Source: Turbatrix aceti (Eukaryota > Nematoda > Chromadorea > Rhabditida > Panagrolaimidae). Taken from it: a stretch of DNA of 64,000 bases. Both the position numbers and the translations under genes were made by a program. The stretch is taken from NCBI GenBank assembly GCA_963969345.1, contig OZ017768.1, positions 558,001 through 622,000 on the forward strand. Reading direction: 5' to 3'. Positions 43,701-56,312 of the stretch are shown here, piece by piece. The notes beneath the pieces were generated by a model. The model did no database searches. It was not told the DNA's origin and saw only the letters and a program-made list of their open reading frames with translations. Each line of letters opens with the position of its first letter. Position 1 is the stretch's first letter.

Positions 43701-46164
43701 AAAAGGCCAGGCTTCTTCTCGAACACAACGTGTGTACAACGTTGTCGGAGGAAAGTCATCTCCCTCACGCTTTCAGTCAGCCATCAATCAACGCAGCCTT
43801 TTCTTTCCTCCCGTCATCGATTAATATTTATTTATACGTCGTTCGGTTAACGAAAAAGAATTGGTGCGCAAGAAAAATTTTTTTCCAAATTTGTTCACTT
43901 TTGTTAAATTTTAACGAAACAAAAAAATAGTGATCGGAAAATATACACCAGTAGCCAACCGAACTTTCTGGAAGCCCCTATTCCCCGCCCCTTGGAGTGG
44001 TTGCATGCATGCATCTTTTCGGAAAGATCGGTCACCGATTCGTCTCTTTCAGCATTAATTTTCAATGTGACGAACTTTGGGAAGCTGAAGAACAACATTT
44101 ATTTTTGAAAGTATCAAAAAACCATAACCCGATATCTCTCGACACGAATTGTTACATCGCTTCGAGATTTTTCCAAAAAGTCAAAAATCCCGCAGGGAAC
44201 ACTGTTGTTTTTCTGCGTTGCGCACAAACTGGTCTTTTTTTAATTATTTCACTGTTTTGAACAGTTCTTTTTTTTGCGGGTGTTTCCGTGGTCATTCCTT
44301 TGCCTCATTGTCTTTAGGATCTGGAAATCAGATAATCACCATATTTTTGCTGTGATTTTGTCCGATTTTTCCCTTTTGCGATTACGATGGAACGATTGGT
44401 CGAGCAGATGCAAGGCCACGGCTGTCCTTCCTGTATTCTTTGCGCACCACAAAAATCTATTTTTTATGCATTCTTTCTCTTTTTTGTTCCTTCCTTGTTG
44501 TTCCTTGCTCTTGCTTGGTATGCCTGACCTTTTGATCGTCGTGAAGGAAGGCTGTTGCGCATTTTTTTGCCGCTTTCCTTCCGATGAAGGAAGGGGCTAT
44601 TGTTTAGCGACCAGCCAGTTGTTCTTCGGCAGTTTTTTTTAGGTTTTTGCACGTTTTGTTGTTATTCTGAAATGGATAAAGCGGGATGTAATTTTTTTAG
44701 ACGTCTGAAATTTAAATGAAATTTTGTTAGCAGTGTGGCGTTTATTTTAAATCTTGGGATGCTAGTTTTTCTTTTTTATGTATTTTTAATGGAAAAAAAC
44801 ACTGATTTTTGCAAGCATTATTGGTGCCCGGTCTCTTTCATCTTACATAAATTAAAAAAATTATATTTGAAATAGCCGATAAGGCTACCAATCGGCTATT
44901 TCAATTTGCAGGTCACAAACAAAAAGCAAAATACTTGCCATTTTGCGGAATGGTCGTATTTAAATTTTTTTCCATAAAATAGAGCATTACGGTACTTGTT
45001 TTAAAAATTTACAGTTTTTCATATAAAAAAATGCTTGCAAAAAAATACGGACTAAATTTTTTCGGTTACTCGAAATAGTGGTTTTTTTTTTGACACGTCA
45101 GTAACCTTCCTTTTTTCATTTCAGTTTTCAGATCTTGAAGACGTTCTTCATTAAGCCCTCCTCTCTGTCTAGCTACTGTGGCAACCGTTATTTTTTTGCT
45201 GTTGTTTTTTCCTCTCTAAATAAAATTTAATCTTGTATTTGCTGTCTCTATTTTTGGTATGCAGTCAACAGAGAGTGTTTCGGGGTGAGTAAGTGTCGGT
45301 CGGCAACCGTCGACCATGGAGTAGTATTTATCATGGAAAACAAAACAAAAAATATATTGGAGACCAACAGTTGAAAACACACTGTCTGTCGTCGTCGTCG
45401 TTGACTGACTAGTGCCCGCTTTTTTTCTTTTTAAATTTTTGAGCAAGGCTAGACGCTTTTTTAGGCACGGCAGGATAGTTGAAATGAGACGGAGATGACT
45501 GTTGTCTGGAGTTGTTGCTGTCTGGCTGCCTGTCTTGCTGGTTTGTTGTCTTGTTGATTCATTTTTTGGCGCCATTTGACATTGACCTTCTCTCTTGGAC
45601 GTTGTCGTGGTTGTGTCTGTGTACTTCTGAGGTCACTGAACGAATTTCAACCGACGTTGTGTGTTCACTACTTTTTTTTTAATTTGAAAGGTGGAGGTAG
45701 GGTGGTACTGTAAGCAGGGAAGTTAAGTATTTATTTTTTGAGGTCTGTGTACTTGGATATTTTTCGATATACAGATTTTAAGATGAACAAAAAAGTCCTG
45801 TTTTTGTCACTGCGCTGTGCGAATGACCAAATTGGTCACAAAAAAATTTGTTAGATTTTTTTTTTGCTTCAAGTAAAATGTTTCTCGATGTCAATGTTTT
45901 AGAAATTTAAGAGATAAACAATTTGGAACAAAAAAATGACCCCTTTCAAAGAATATTTTTTTTGAAGTTTTTTTGCAGTTCAAAAAAATCCGTTTTATTT
46001 GCCTTTAGAACAAAATAGTTCCTTGTCGAACTGGTAAAAAAACTATTTGCCCAAAAGCTTTGTAACATTTTTTTTGCTATTTGCACGCCATACAAAGGTG
46101 TCTACTAGGGTTCGAACCCCCCCTCCCCTCCCCCCCGTATCGGGTCGCGGACGGGGGTAGTCGA
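43701..46164. other. Gene-poor T-rich region, part 1
   Basis: No convincing coding sequence. The plus strand is strongly T-rich with many T-runs. One 13-bp-stem hairpin at 44868-44903 is listed separately. Confidence 0.45.
44868..44903. repeat. Hairpin, 13-bp stem and 10-nt loop
   Basis: TGAAATAGCCGAT and ATCGGCTATTTCA are perfect complements around AAGGCTACCA. The function is unknown. Confidence 0.85.
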
Positions 46165-46333
46165 GGGCAGAGCAGAGTTGTCGACCGAGCCAAAATTACC
46201 GAGCCGAGAATTCGAGCCGCTCGGCTCGGCTCGGTAATCTTCGAGCCGAGCATTCGAGCGAGCGGCTCGGCTCGCTCGAATGCTCGAAATGTTCGGCTCG
46301 ATGCTCGGCTCGGTCGACAACTCTGGGGCAGAG
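46165..46333. mobile_element. hAT-type MITE (153 bp), CAGAGTTGTC family, with exact 8-bp target duplication
   Basis: Element 46173-46325. Ends CAGAGTTGTCGACCGAGCC and GGCTCGGTCGACAACTCTG are a perfect 19-bp terminal inverted repeat. Flanks are the exact octamer GGGCAGAG (46165-46172 and 46326-46333). The interior consists of GGCTCG/CGAGCC and CGAATGCTCG palindromes. It sits inside a GC-rich, G/C-run segment (about 46109-46402) that may itself be an older repeat. Confidence 0.85.
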
Positions 46334-49300
46334 TTGTCGGGGGCGGGGGTTTTACTCCCCGACGGGGGTCACAAATGGTCGGGGGGCCACCCCCGGCGAA
46401 TCACTGTAAAAATGAATTTCTGTCGGTCATGTTTTTACCATAATCAAAAGTTAACGGTATTTTGTTGATAAAAATATTTTTTCATGTTACAAAACTTTTG
46501 TTCCTTTTCAATTAGTATTATATTTGATTTGCCAAAGTTTATAGTCGTTTGTTTTTTTATTCTCTTTATGCCGTTGATGTGATCTTTTTTGAGCGACACC
46601 ATCGCTTTGTCCAATTTCCCTGGTGTCCTCCTCTTCCTGTCCCGTCGAGGTCGTTTTTTTCACACGCGCAAACTCGCACTTTTTTAGTATTTTTTTTCTG
46701 CAGGTGCAAAGACATTTCTGATTTCTTTGAATTCACGATTGTTTTTGTTTTTCACATTTTTTTCTTTCATGCATGATCCTGGGGCTGGCGGGCGTTTGAT
46801 TATTATTGTTTACGTTTGTGGATGACAAATCATCATCGACAGTGTGTCATCCGGCGGATGAAGAGATAGATACTATAGATATTAGTAGATGTTGATCGAC
46901 TCGAATTGGTCCATCGGGGGATGATCAATGATTAAAATGTTTCCCTGCACCCTTCCCCACCCTTGCTGTGCTTCCTGACTGACTGACTGACTGGTTGGTT
47001 GGTTGGTTCTTCGTGATAAACTTGTTGGCTATGTAGCGAGTGTATAAACACGGACGACAACAACAGTTTTGTCCCTCTCATCCTTCCTGTGAGCTCTGTC
47101 TGACTGAGCAAAAAAAGGTAGATTGTGACAAAAGTTTTCGATGTTTTTTTGGCTGAAAAACAAGATAGAGCAATGATCAGCGTTTTTTTGCAATCAAATT
47201 TTTTATGACGCCCGACGTTTTTTGTGCGTTTGGATGCGTTTTTCGGTGGCTAAAAGTGACCGAAATTTCCTGTCCTGTTGTCTTAGTTGGGAAATAAGCA
47301 CGGATAAATTTTTTATTTTTTAAAATTAAAAATGAATATAACATTTTTTTGACTTGAAAAAAACTCATTTGTTTTGCAAAAATGGTCTTTTAAACAAATA
47401 CATAGGCATTTTTTTATAGGACCCTTTAGCCCACCTGCTTTTAACGACAATTAGGATTCCTAAGACTGGTCTCAGTCCCTTTTATGCCCTGTTAACGCGT
47501 TCATCATGATCGGCTGATCGCATTTATTTTCAAAAAATCACGCTGTTTTGACAAAACTTTGTCAGAAGTTTTTTTGACACATTCGTGATTTGTTGAATAT
47601 AGGATTTTTTTCTCACCTGAACTCGGTTCTATGTTATTCTTTTCTTTTGTGACGTAAACCAATACATAGTCAGCCAGTCGGCTGTGTGATGGATTGGCTA
47701 GGGATCAAACTGTGTGACGTGATGATGTGTGATGATCAGGTATGTAGGCAAAAGTTTATCTATTATGATAAAAAAAGTTCCAAAGTATCCAAAAATTACC
47801 ATTTTTAATGTTCTAAAATTTTTCTACATTTTTTAACGGTAAAAAATCGTTTTATTAGAGTTGTGAGCTGATCGATTTTTTCTTCTCTTCGTTTTTTTGC
47901 GCAAGGTCGTCCGTTGTCGGTGGCTATCTGAACACGCGGGAAATGAGTGCATGAACAAACCGGCCAAGAGCAAGCAGCCTGATCGCTTGAGTGAGGGTGG
48001 CAGAGGGTGATTTTGTTTCGCTTGGAAAGAATCGAAGGAGAACAAACAAACATGTGCACGCATGATTGGCTGCGATGATTATTGTTGTTGTTTTTAGATA
48101 CATATTTGCCTCACGTTGATGACTGGTATGAGGGGTTGCATTTATGCGTGCGTGCGGTTACCTTTGATTGAGCTGCGCAGGCAGCTGTTCAGTTTATTTT
48201 TGAGGTCTGACAGTATGGCACATTTGTGTATCGGGATTTGGAATAGATTTTATTTTTGAAACTCATCATGTTTTTTTGGAAAATACTGTATTTATACATT
48301 TTCATGATGATCTGCGATCTTCTGTCCTGTGACTAAAGCCGAAAAAATATTACCTGGACTATTTTTATTGCAAAAAACTAATTTACAATGACACATGAAC
48401 ACAGAATCCATAAACAAGTGCGTCCAAAAAAACACTCATTGTTTTTAAATTAAAATGGGTTTATAGATTCTACGTCCTAATTTATTCTTTCGCCTGCAGA
48501 AAAGAAACCTAATTTATATTTTTTAGCTTTGTTATATTAAGCTAAAGATTTCTTGTTACATCGCGTCAAAAATTCCGATAGCGTTCGGCTCTGGTGTAAT
48601 TTTTTTGCACATATTTTATTTTTATTTAATTAGAAAGTTTTTTACTTTATTGAAAAAAAAAACTATTCATATTTTTTTGATCTAACACGCAGAAGGACGA
48701 AAGACCTAATTTTTGATGAATTATACCTAGCTTGTTGGTACCTGTACTTACCTGACAAGGTGAGTCGTTCTCACGCCAAAACACGTTTTTTATTTGCATC
48801 AAGAATATTTATTTTGATCGACGATTGTTCATTCTGATAAGGAAAAATGTTTGATCGTGTCGTCTTTTTGCAAACAGCATGGACGTATTTAATTTAATTT
48901 TAACAAACATACCGTTCGAAAAAATAAGTATTTGAAATTTTTTGTCATAAAAACACGAGAAAAAGGTTTTCACTAAAAAATGTGTTTTTTTCCCACAAGT
49001 CCGTTTTTTTTGCAAACAAATCTCAGCCAGCCATCCAGGCAGTCTGTCAGCCGGTTGCCTGGCTGGCTGGCTTTCAGCAGTCTTTTTGTCAGTCTACTCT
49101 TGCCTGGCCTGCCTGCTGCCTGCAGGCTGATGTAGCCAAATCATGTTTTCGTCTTCGTTTTTTTTCTTCTTCTTGCTCATCTTTTTAGTTGCTGAGAACC
49201 ACGAGGTCGTCGTTGTTTTTGTCAATGATTTTTCATCTTTTCTACGGGTTTATTTTTTTTATCGTTTATCAAACTATTTTTCCTTTTTTTCGTTTTGCAA

Positions 49301-50069
49301 GTTGTTGCTTTTTTTGTTATGCATATGCTAAAAAAAATAAAGGCGGGGCGTGTGCATGGATTAGGCGCTAGATTATACCCTGTGGATGTCGGATCAAGGA
49401 TTTTGCCTGGGGTAAGCTTTTACATGGATTTGGGACGAGGGGGTAGACAATACACGCTCGACATCTTTTTGATCAGTGTTGTCGGGTTTGAAAATAACTT
49501 TTTTCATTCATAGAAAATTGAAATTTTTCTTCTAACTTTTTTTACTGGATTTTGGACGCCAACGTTTTACCTAACAAATTTTTTTTGTAAAATAATACAA
49601 AAAAAATCGGACGCTAATTCTTTCTAATCAAAACGATCAATTTTGTGAAAAAAAGTTTTCTAAAATTGACGTAATTTTCTGGACAAAACTTATTTTGCAT
49701 TTCTTTTAAAATTTTTATAATTTTTTTTGCAAAATTTTGTTGCAATAAATTTGTTTTTATTTTTATTTTGTTGTCCTTACTGATAAGGATCATAGAGTGC
49801 GAAGATGAGCCGAAGGGATTGCAATGTCTGGTCGTTTGACATGCATGCACAGTTTACATAATATACCGTACTCTCGGTGTTGTCAGTTTAAAAAATATTA
49901 TATTTCTGTGATCTAACCGAGTTAGTTTTTTTTGAGTATCCGGGTAAATTTGAGTGACGTCTATTTCTTTACGCAATTTGTTTCAAAACTTTTCGCACAA
50001 GATTTTTTGATACGATATCTCTGTACTTAAAAATGTATTTATTTTTGTTGTCAAATTTCTTTGGGCAAC
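46334..50069. other. Gene-poor T-rich region, part 2
   Basis: No convincing coding sequence. Contains short tandem runs such as (CTGA)n and (TTGG)n around 46975-47010 and a GGCTGGCTGG/CCTGCCTG-rich patch at 49025-49135. Otherwise T-rich, intron-like DNA. Confidence 0.45.
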
Positions 50070-51140
50070 TTAAGAGGTACTCTGCGAGCCGATTTATTTA
50101 TAAGGTGGAGGGCGCTACACAGGTATTTTACACCTTCCGATGTTTTGTGCCAAAGTTGTAGGCACCTATAGGGAGGTTCCAAATTTTCATACCAAAATTT
50201 TTTAAGATGCCGGATTCTGGAGTTTCGGCTTCTGCAATTTTTGACGTCAAATTTTCAAACTGTTTCAAAAATTCTGATTTTTGGTATACAGGGGTATCTT
50301 GGCACGAGAAATCGACTGGTGTATTTAGTTTTCTCAAAAAACATCTGACTTTTTTGAAAAAATGTGATTTCTGGTTTTTCCGCCCGTTTTTGTCCGTTGC
50401 TTGGCTCCAGCATCCGTATATTACCCGGCGAAGTGGTTTTCGCAAGCTAATCTTGTAGCTTGGTTTCTGCTCTATCGGGAAAAGTGAAAGAAAAAATATA
50501 TTAGCTCCATCAATTTTCGGTTCGAATTTTTTTATGACGCCAACTCGATCTAAAATGGTTGAAAAAACGCACAGATCTTCCCCGCTTTGTGTGCGCGCAA
50601 CGTGCGAGCGCGCGCCGTGCTGCAGCGCATGCCTTTCGCACGCGTAATCTCTCTTTTTTCGCTTGTTTTTGATCGAGTTGGCGCTATAAAAAAATTCAAA
50701 ACAAAAATTGATGGAGCTAACATATTTTTTCTTTCACTTTTCCCGATAGAGCAGAAACCAAGCTACAAGATTAGCCTGCGAAAACCACTTCGCCGGGTAA
50801 TATACGGATGCTGGAGCCAAGCAACGGACAAAAACGGGCGGAAAAACCAGAAATCACATTTTTTCAAAAAAGTCAGATGTTTTTTGAGAAAACTAAATAC
50901 ACCAGTCGATTTCTCGTGCAAAGATACCCCTGTTTACCAAAAATCAGAATTTTTGAAACAGTTTGAAAATTTGACGTCAAAAATTGCAGAAGCCGAAACT
51001 CCAGAATCCGGCATCTAAAAAAATTTTGGTATGGAAATTTGGAACCTCCCTATAGGTGCCTACAACTTTGGCACAAAACATCGGAAGGTGTAAAATACCT
51101 GTGTAGTCGGAAATAAATCTGCTCGCAGAGTGGCTCTTAA
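50070..51140. mobile_element. Long foldback element flanked by TTAA (about 1.06 kb)
   Basis: Two arms of about 475 bp (about 50074-50552 and 50668-51136) are near-perfect inverted copies around a loop of about 115 bp that holds GC-rich alternating CGCGCG sequence. The arms diverge mainly by a short insertion in the left arm (about 50100-50115). The ends read TTAAGAGGTACTCTGCGAGC and GCTCGCAGAGTGGCTCTTAA. TTAA stands at both edges, as expected for piggyBac-type target duplications, but TTAA is short, so the superfamily call is tentative. No transposase is present. Confidence 0.82.
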
Positions 51141-51990
51141 TTGTTTCCAAAAATTTATTCGGAAAAAAAATCACAGACTGAAAAAAAAAACATTTTTTGC
51201 GCCTTACTCATGATTACGGAACGGCTTATTGACACCAAAAATACGATTAAAACCTTCCTGTTTTTATTCGGGGGATTTATTTTTACCAAGGCTTATGGTT
51301 TGTTGCACGACAGATGATTTTCTCTCTAGTTTTGCATTTAATCAATTTGAAAAAGTCAGAATGACGCCTGCGTGATATTTTATAAAAGTTGAGTCGTCTT
51401 TTTTTTATGATCACAATTTTATTTCGTATTTTCTGCAGTTTTGTAGAGTTTTATTATCTTTTTTTGTCTTGAACCTGTTGAAGTTCGGGGATATCCCCAT
51501 GTTTGTACAAACGGGTTGGAAGTTCAGTGCGTCACTGGGGTCGTAAAATTTGAAGACGAATAAATAAAAGTGGTTTTTTCTTGGCCTGATAGGAAGTCAC
51601 TGGTGTGTGTTTGACTTTTTGATACGGTAAGATGATAGGAGGGGAAATTATAGTAACATGTGTTTTTCTAGAAAACAATATTTTTTTTGTTTTTTTAATT
51701 TGTTTTACGTTTTAAATTCTTGTGCACGGTTGCGATGTTTTTTTTAGGCTTTAAGTATCAAATATAAAAATATCAAAATTTCTTTACATTGTTAAAATTC
51801 ATGCTAATTTTGTACGCTCATTTTTTGTCACAATTTCTAACAAATCGTTTTTTGAATTTCTTAAATTTTGATAGATTTAGGAAATTGATCAAACTTTTGG
51901 AATATTTTACATCGAGATATTTTACATTTACATTTGTACATTTGCTATATTTTTTAGTCGACGTGAAAAGTCTGAAGAGTAGACAGAAAG
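51141..51990. other. Gene-poor region, part 3
   Basis: T-rich, with no supported gene. Confidence 0.4.
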
Positions 51991-52110
51991 AGGCAGGGGT
52001 ATACGAACTCTGCGGAGTCGTATACCACTAACTACCAAATTTGCCGGCCGACCGGTCTATCAGGTCGGCTGGCGAGTGAACTCGATCACCGAGCATCGGG
52101 CCCCCTGTCT
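51991..52110 (+). ncRNA. Candidate structured RNA or foldback: cloverleaf-like set of stems
   Basis: An island of GC-rich sequence in AT-rich surroundings. Stem 1 (51998-52026): GGTATACGA with CTC, loop TGCG, then GAG and TCGTATACC. Stem 2 (52043-52073): GCCGGCCGACC against GGTCGGCTGGC with one G-U pair and a 9-nt loop. Stem 3: CCGA-GCA-TCGG at 52089-52099. A possible closing stem pairs AGGCAGGGG (51991-51999) with CCCCTGTCT (about 52103-52111), sharing two bases with stem 1. Not a tRNA: there is no A/B box pattern. Strand is arbitrary. A small inverted-repeat transposon is the main alternative. Confidence 0.35.
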
Positions 52111-54999
52111 CCTGCTTCCTATTTCGTAGACAAATAACAAACAAATCGGTCTAACCTACATCGCTGTCTCTGCGTGCTGATATGAATCAGGAACTTTCAA
52201 AAAAATGTACAGGTCACGAAAATTTTTGTTTGAAAGTTCGTCGCTTTTTTTACATTTTTTTGTCGATTAAATCACAAAAGACTGACACGCATTTTTTTAT
52301 CATTGAACAAATTTTATAAACTAATAATTGGAAATCCGTATCTCATCAGTAACTCTTGCAAAATTTTTTCTCTGATTAGGTTCAATTTTGTCTTCTAGGA
52401 TCTATTTCGCGCATTGGGAGGTCGCTTTCTCCATTTCAGTCTTTTAATTTTATTTTTATTGATTTGCACATTGTAAAAAACCCCTGACATCGTAAACAAG
52501 GTCGTATGTCGAATTTTTACGAGGTACTAGATATTTTTTTTGTGCCTGTATGCTCCTGATCTTGTTATGAAACTGTAATGAATTGCTGTTTCATTAAAAG
52601 AATACTTTTTTACCAAATTCCTGGATATTATTTTTTTTTCTGCCTGATCGGGAGGCCGGACTTTCCACGGGATCTTTTTTCTTTTTCACAGACGATCGTT
52701 CACTTGTTGTCCTGGGGTGTGGTGACCTTGCAGCAGAGACCGATCTGCTTTGTTGGCCTCTTGTTCGCATGGACGACTGAAGAACTGGCGGACTGAATAG
52801 AGGAAAGGATAAAAGGTTTCACGGGAAAAAAGTTTTTTTATGTGTGTGAATTTCTTTGATCCCATTGACGATAGAGGAGTTTCTAAACCCTCTGATCGAT
52901 TTAAGGCCAAAAATTAAAGATTTGCTTATAAATTTTTTAAATAAATTTTTTTGCTGAAAAATTTGTATACAAAAATACAACTTGTTTTTAAGTTTTTGGC
53001 TGCGAGACCACTTTTTTTAGATCCATTTTTTTTGTTTTTTTTGTTATTTGTTCAAAACACAGCAACCGAATCAACAAAATTCTGTTATGACGGAATTATT
53101 TTTTATTGAATTAAGCTTAAATACTTGCTCATTAGACGAAAGGACCTCCATCCCACCTGTATCAATAATTTGTTTGCGACGATAAAATTGATGTTATCGA
53201 CTTGTTGTTCTGCTTTTATGTCTGTGATTGCTTTTAAAGTCGTCTTAGACGGCGAGACGTGACATTTTCTTAAAATCGTGTTTGTAACAATTTTTTTTGA
53301 CAGTATGTTTTAAAAAAATTTTGGTTAAAAAATAAAAAAATCTAATTTTTAAGTGCTTGTAAGTTTTGCACATTTCTGATTCAGATCAATCAAATGGGGA
53401 TTCTGACTGATTATAATCACGTTTTATCATTCCTGTCTCCGCAGCAGGGTGACGTACATATTTGAATGTGGTCCACGAGTAGGAAAGGTGGGCAATTTTG
53501 CAAGCGTAAGCAGTTCTGACAAAATTTTTGATTTTTGGAGGTTCTCTTTCTTCAACCCGGGGACATTGATGATTGATGTTATTAGATACTCTTAGATTTT
53601 TTTGTTACATTAATAATATTTGACTGCAAATTTTTTTTCAATACAAAATAAATGTTTTTTTGCGTCACATGGTTTTTTTAATTTACCTATTTTGTTTACT
53701 TCATCCAAAACCAGAAGAAAATTCCACCTACATGCACTACGTCTGCAAAGCGATGTAGCACGTGTTTTTGGGTACAACTTAGTTCATGTCAAAAAATGTT
53801 ATTATGATCAAAAAATGTTTCAATAATGTTATAATGATCGTGTATTTTTTTGACAAAAAAAAAGTTGTCTGGAAATTTCTTTCTTGTGGTTTGTAATTTT
53901 TTTCTTTATTTTGCAGACAACGTATGTTTTTACCAGAACGTATTGTTTCGCTCTTTCTTTTCTCCCGTAAGATTCACTAAAGCATGTATTTGTGAACTTT
54001 GGTGATCATTCTACGTCGTTCGTGGTCGAACTCGGCCTAGCATGCTTCTTATGTATGTTAGCTGAATGCATGGATTTTTTTCTTCGTGCTGCCCTGCGAC
54101 AGACTAACTGTTATGTGGGCTGGAAAAAAAGAAAATAGCGATGATGGTTCTGTTTTATTACTGATTTAAAAACATACGAGTTACATAACAACATTACGCT
54201 CAACTTTTACGATAAAAAATTTTAAACTTTTTTTTTTATCGTAAAAGTTGAGTAAATTTTTGAAGTACAGCTTTTAATCTACCGTATTTTTGTATAATTT
54301 TAAGTTGTTTCAAAAAACGTTCACGTTTTTCTCTGTTTTCTACATATTTAGCACTGATCTCACATTAGTACGGTTTGTTCTGTCGTGCATGAAGTTCTTT
54401 TTTCTGTACCTTTTTTTCTGTTTTCCGGACAAGCAAAACAGCTAGACAGCTAGAATGGCTAGTTGTTATCATTTTATCAACTTCCGTTCGTCATGAGTGC
54501 GTGTTTTAACAACGTGGCAGGGCAAAAATATGAAATTAAAATCATATTATGTTCCTGATGATGCTTGGATGATCAGGATAACTTAATAATATTTATTACA
54601 GCTTCCTTGACGGTTTGTAAAAAATGTAAAATTCATATCCATTTTGTTGTTATTTAAAAAAAATTCTATATTTAAAATAAAATTTTATTTTTCATTGATC
54701 AGCAACACCTTGAGCGTCGAGCATCGCTGATGAAACGATACTTTCCTTCTTTTTCTATGCTTTTAACTTTTGCTCCATTCGAAAATTTTTTGTTATATTA
54801 ATAATATTTATGCATGTCGCAAAGCACATGTTGAACAACAAATCATAATAAAAATAACGAAACGATAAAAATCTGGGGGCTCGAAATATACGTGGCAAAA
54901 GTGAATGGATTATCAAGATGTTTTTTCATGCATTGTTAGCTAAAAGTTTTTTTTTGTCCGTGACAAGCAGCTTTTTTCGAGAAATTGTTGGATCGTGTT

Positions 55000-55004
<5 letters not shown>
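52111..55004. other. Gene-poor T-rich region, part 4
   Basis: No supported gene. Contains a hairpin at 54199-54252 with a stem of about 20 bp (CTCAACTTTTACGATAAAAA paired with its complement). Confidence 0.45.

Positions 55005-55092
<88 letters not shown>
55005..55092. repeat. (TG)n microsatellite
   Basis: About 88 bp of TG dinucleotides with a single interruption (TGAATG at 55051-55056). Confidence 0.98.
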
Positions 55093-55093
<1 letters not shown>

Positions 55094-56312
55094 TTTTTTA
55101 TAGGAGGAAATGGTCTTTATGAGCAACAAAGTTTGTCTATGAAGATCGATTGGAATTTTGACTTGGGGCTCGACCCGCTGTAGTCCCTAGTTTACACTTA
55201 TAAATATTACATATTACCAGCATATGCGTATTTGTACAATGAAATTTTTTTTTTGATGCTTTAGGCACAGCACAAGCTTATTTCCCAAAAGGCGTGACAA
55301 AAATTTTCAAACTGATGCCTATTGTCATACAAATGCTCACTGTTTGAAGAGCAAAAGCACTGTTTAGCTTTCCATGCCTTCTGTAAATACAAAACACCAC
55401 AAGCTTTCTTTTTTTTGTTATAGAGTTTCAGCTGTTTTGCTCCAAATCAGTGGTCCCCTCCCGTGTGCGTCATGTCATGCTCATCGTGTCCCAGCTGATT
55501 CCTGCAACTCGAGGGAAGGGTAAAAAAGGTGTTGCATGTGATGGAGCCCCTCTCCCTTTCTCTAGGAGCGTGATGGCATGGGCCACTCACTTTTCCTTCA
55601 CCAGGAGAAAAAAAAGCTTGCAACAACTTGTTTACCACCAATCATGTGTTTTTTTTCGATTTTTGACTATTATATTCTTTGTATGCTTGGAGTGCTAGAT
55701 TACGTGTGGCACGTGCGGGATAGGGGTGAATGGATGGCATGTTGTCCTGGATTGGATTGGTTTTTGGTTGGAATGCACTGTGAACTGGATGGACTTTGGA
55801 ACAAAAAATTTATGGATGGAACGGGCGAAGGGAGGGGGGCTAAAATTACTCTCTGTAAGCCTTTTCAGTGTGCTTTTAAATTTTTGATGAAACACATTGC
55901 CGGCTTATAACACTATATTTTACGTCCAAAAACGTTGAAAAAATCGTTTTTAAATTTTTTAGACAAAACATGCTGACATAGATAAAAATTATTATACGTT
56001 TTTTTAATAAAAAAAAATCTACTTTTTTTACTGTAGAAACTCTTCAATGCCGATTCTTTAAAGGGCGAACTTACTTTTTTTTTGCTGAACATAACATCTG
56101 CCAATTTCTTGGGACGTCTAACATAACTGTTAGAGCCTAAAGCAGGTGAAATCGAAGACATGGTTTTTGAGTCTTTTTTTTTCGTTTTGGACCAAAGATT
56201 TTTTTGTTTTTTTATGAAAAAAGTGGTAGATGGTTGAATGTTTAGAACTTTATTTTTGGGATTTCTGCTTGCTTTGAATAAAATTTGTGTAGCAAAAACG
56301 TAAAAAAAATTT
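55093..56312. other. Gene-poor region, part 5
   Basis: No supported gene. Open frames around 55450-55900 are short, lack splice-consistent partners and show no domain. Confidence 0.4.

Noticed and set aside
45216..45575. Minus-strand frame of 119 codons in the gene desert
   Set aside because: Low-complexity Thr/Ser/Lys-rich composition, no splice context and no homology that I can recognise.
46105..46125. GGTTCGAACCC motif resembling a tRNA B box
   Set aside because: No acceptor, D-arm or anticodon stem can be folded around it, and the surrounding sequence is C-runs of a repeat.
46081..46443. Open frame with many Arg/Ala/Ser residues
   Set aside because: Created by the GC-rich MITE and its G/C-rich target; it is a translation of inverted repeats, not a gene.
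50128..51018. Two open frames of 105 and 143 codons with nearly the same peptide on opposite strands
   Set aside because: They are the same sequence in the two arms of the TTAA foldback. No transposase motif is present.
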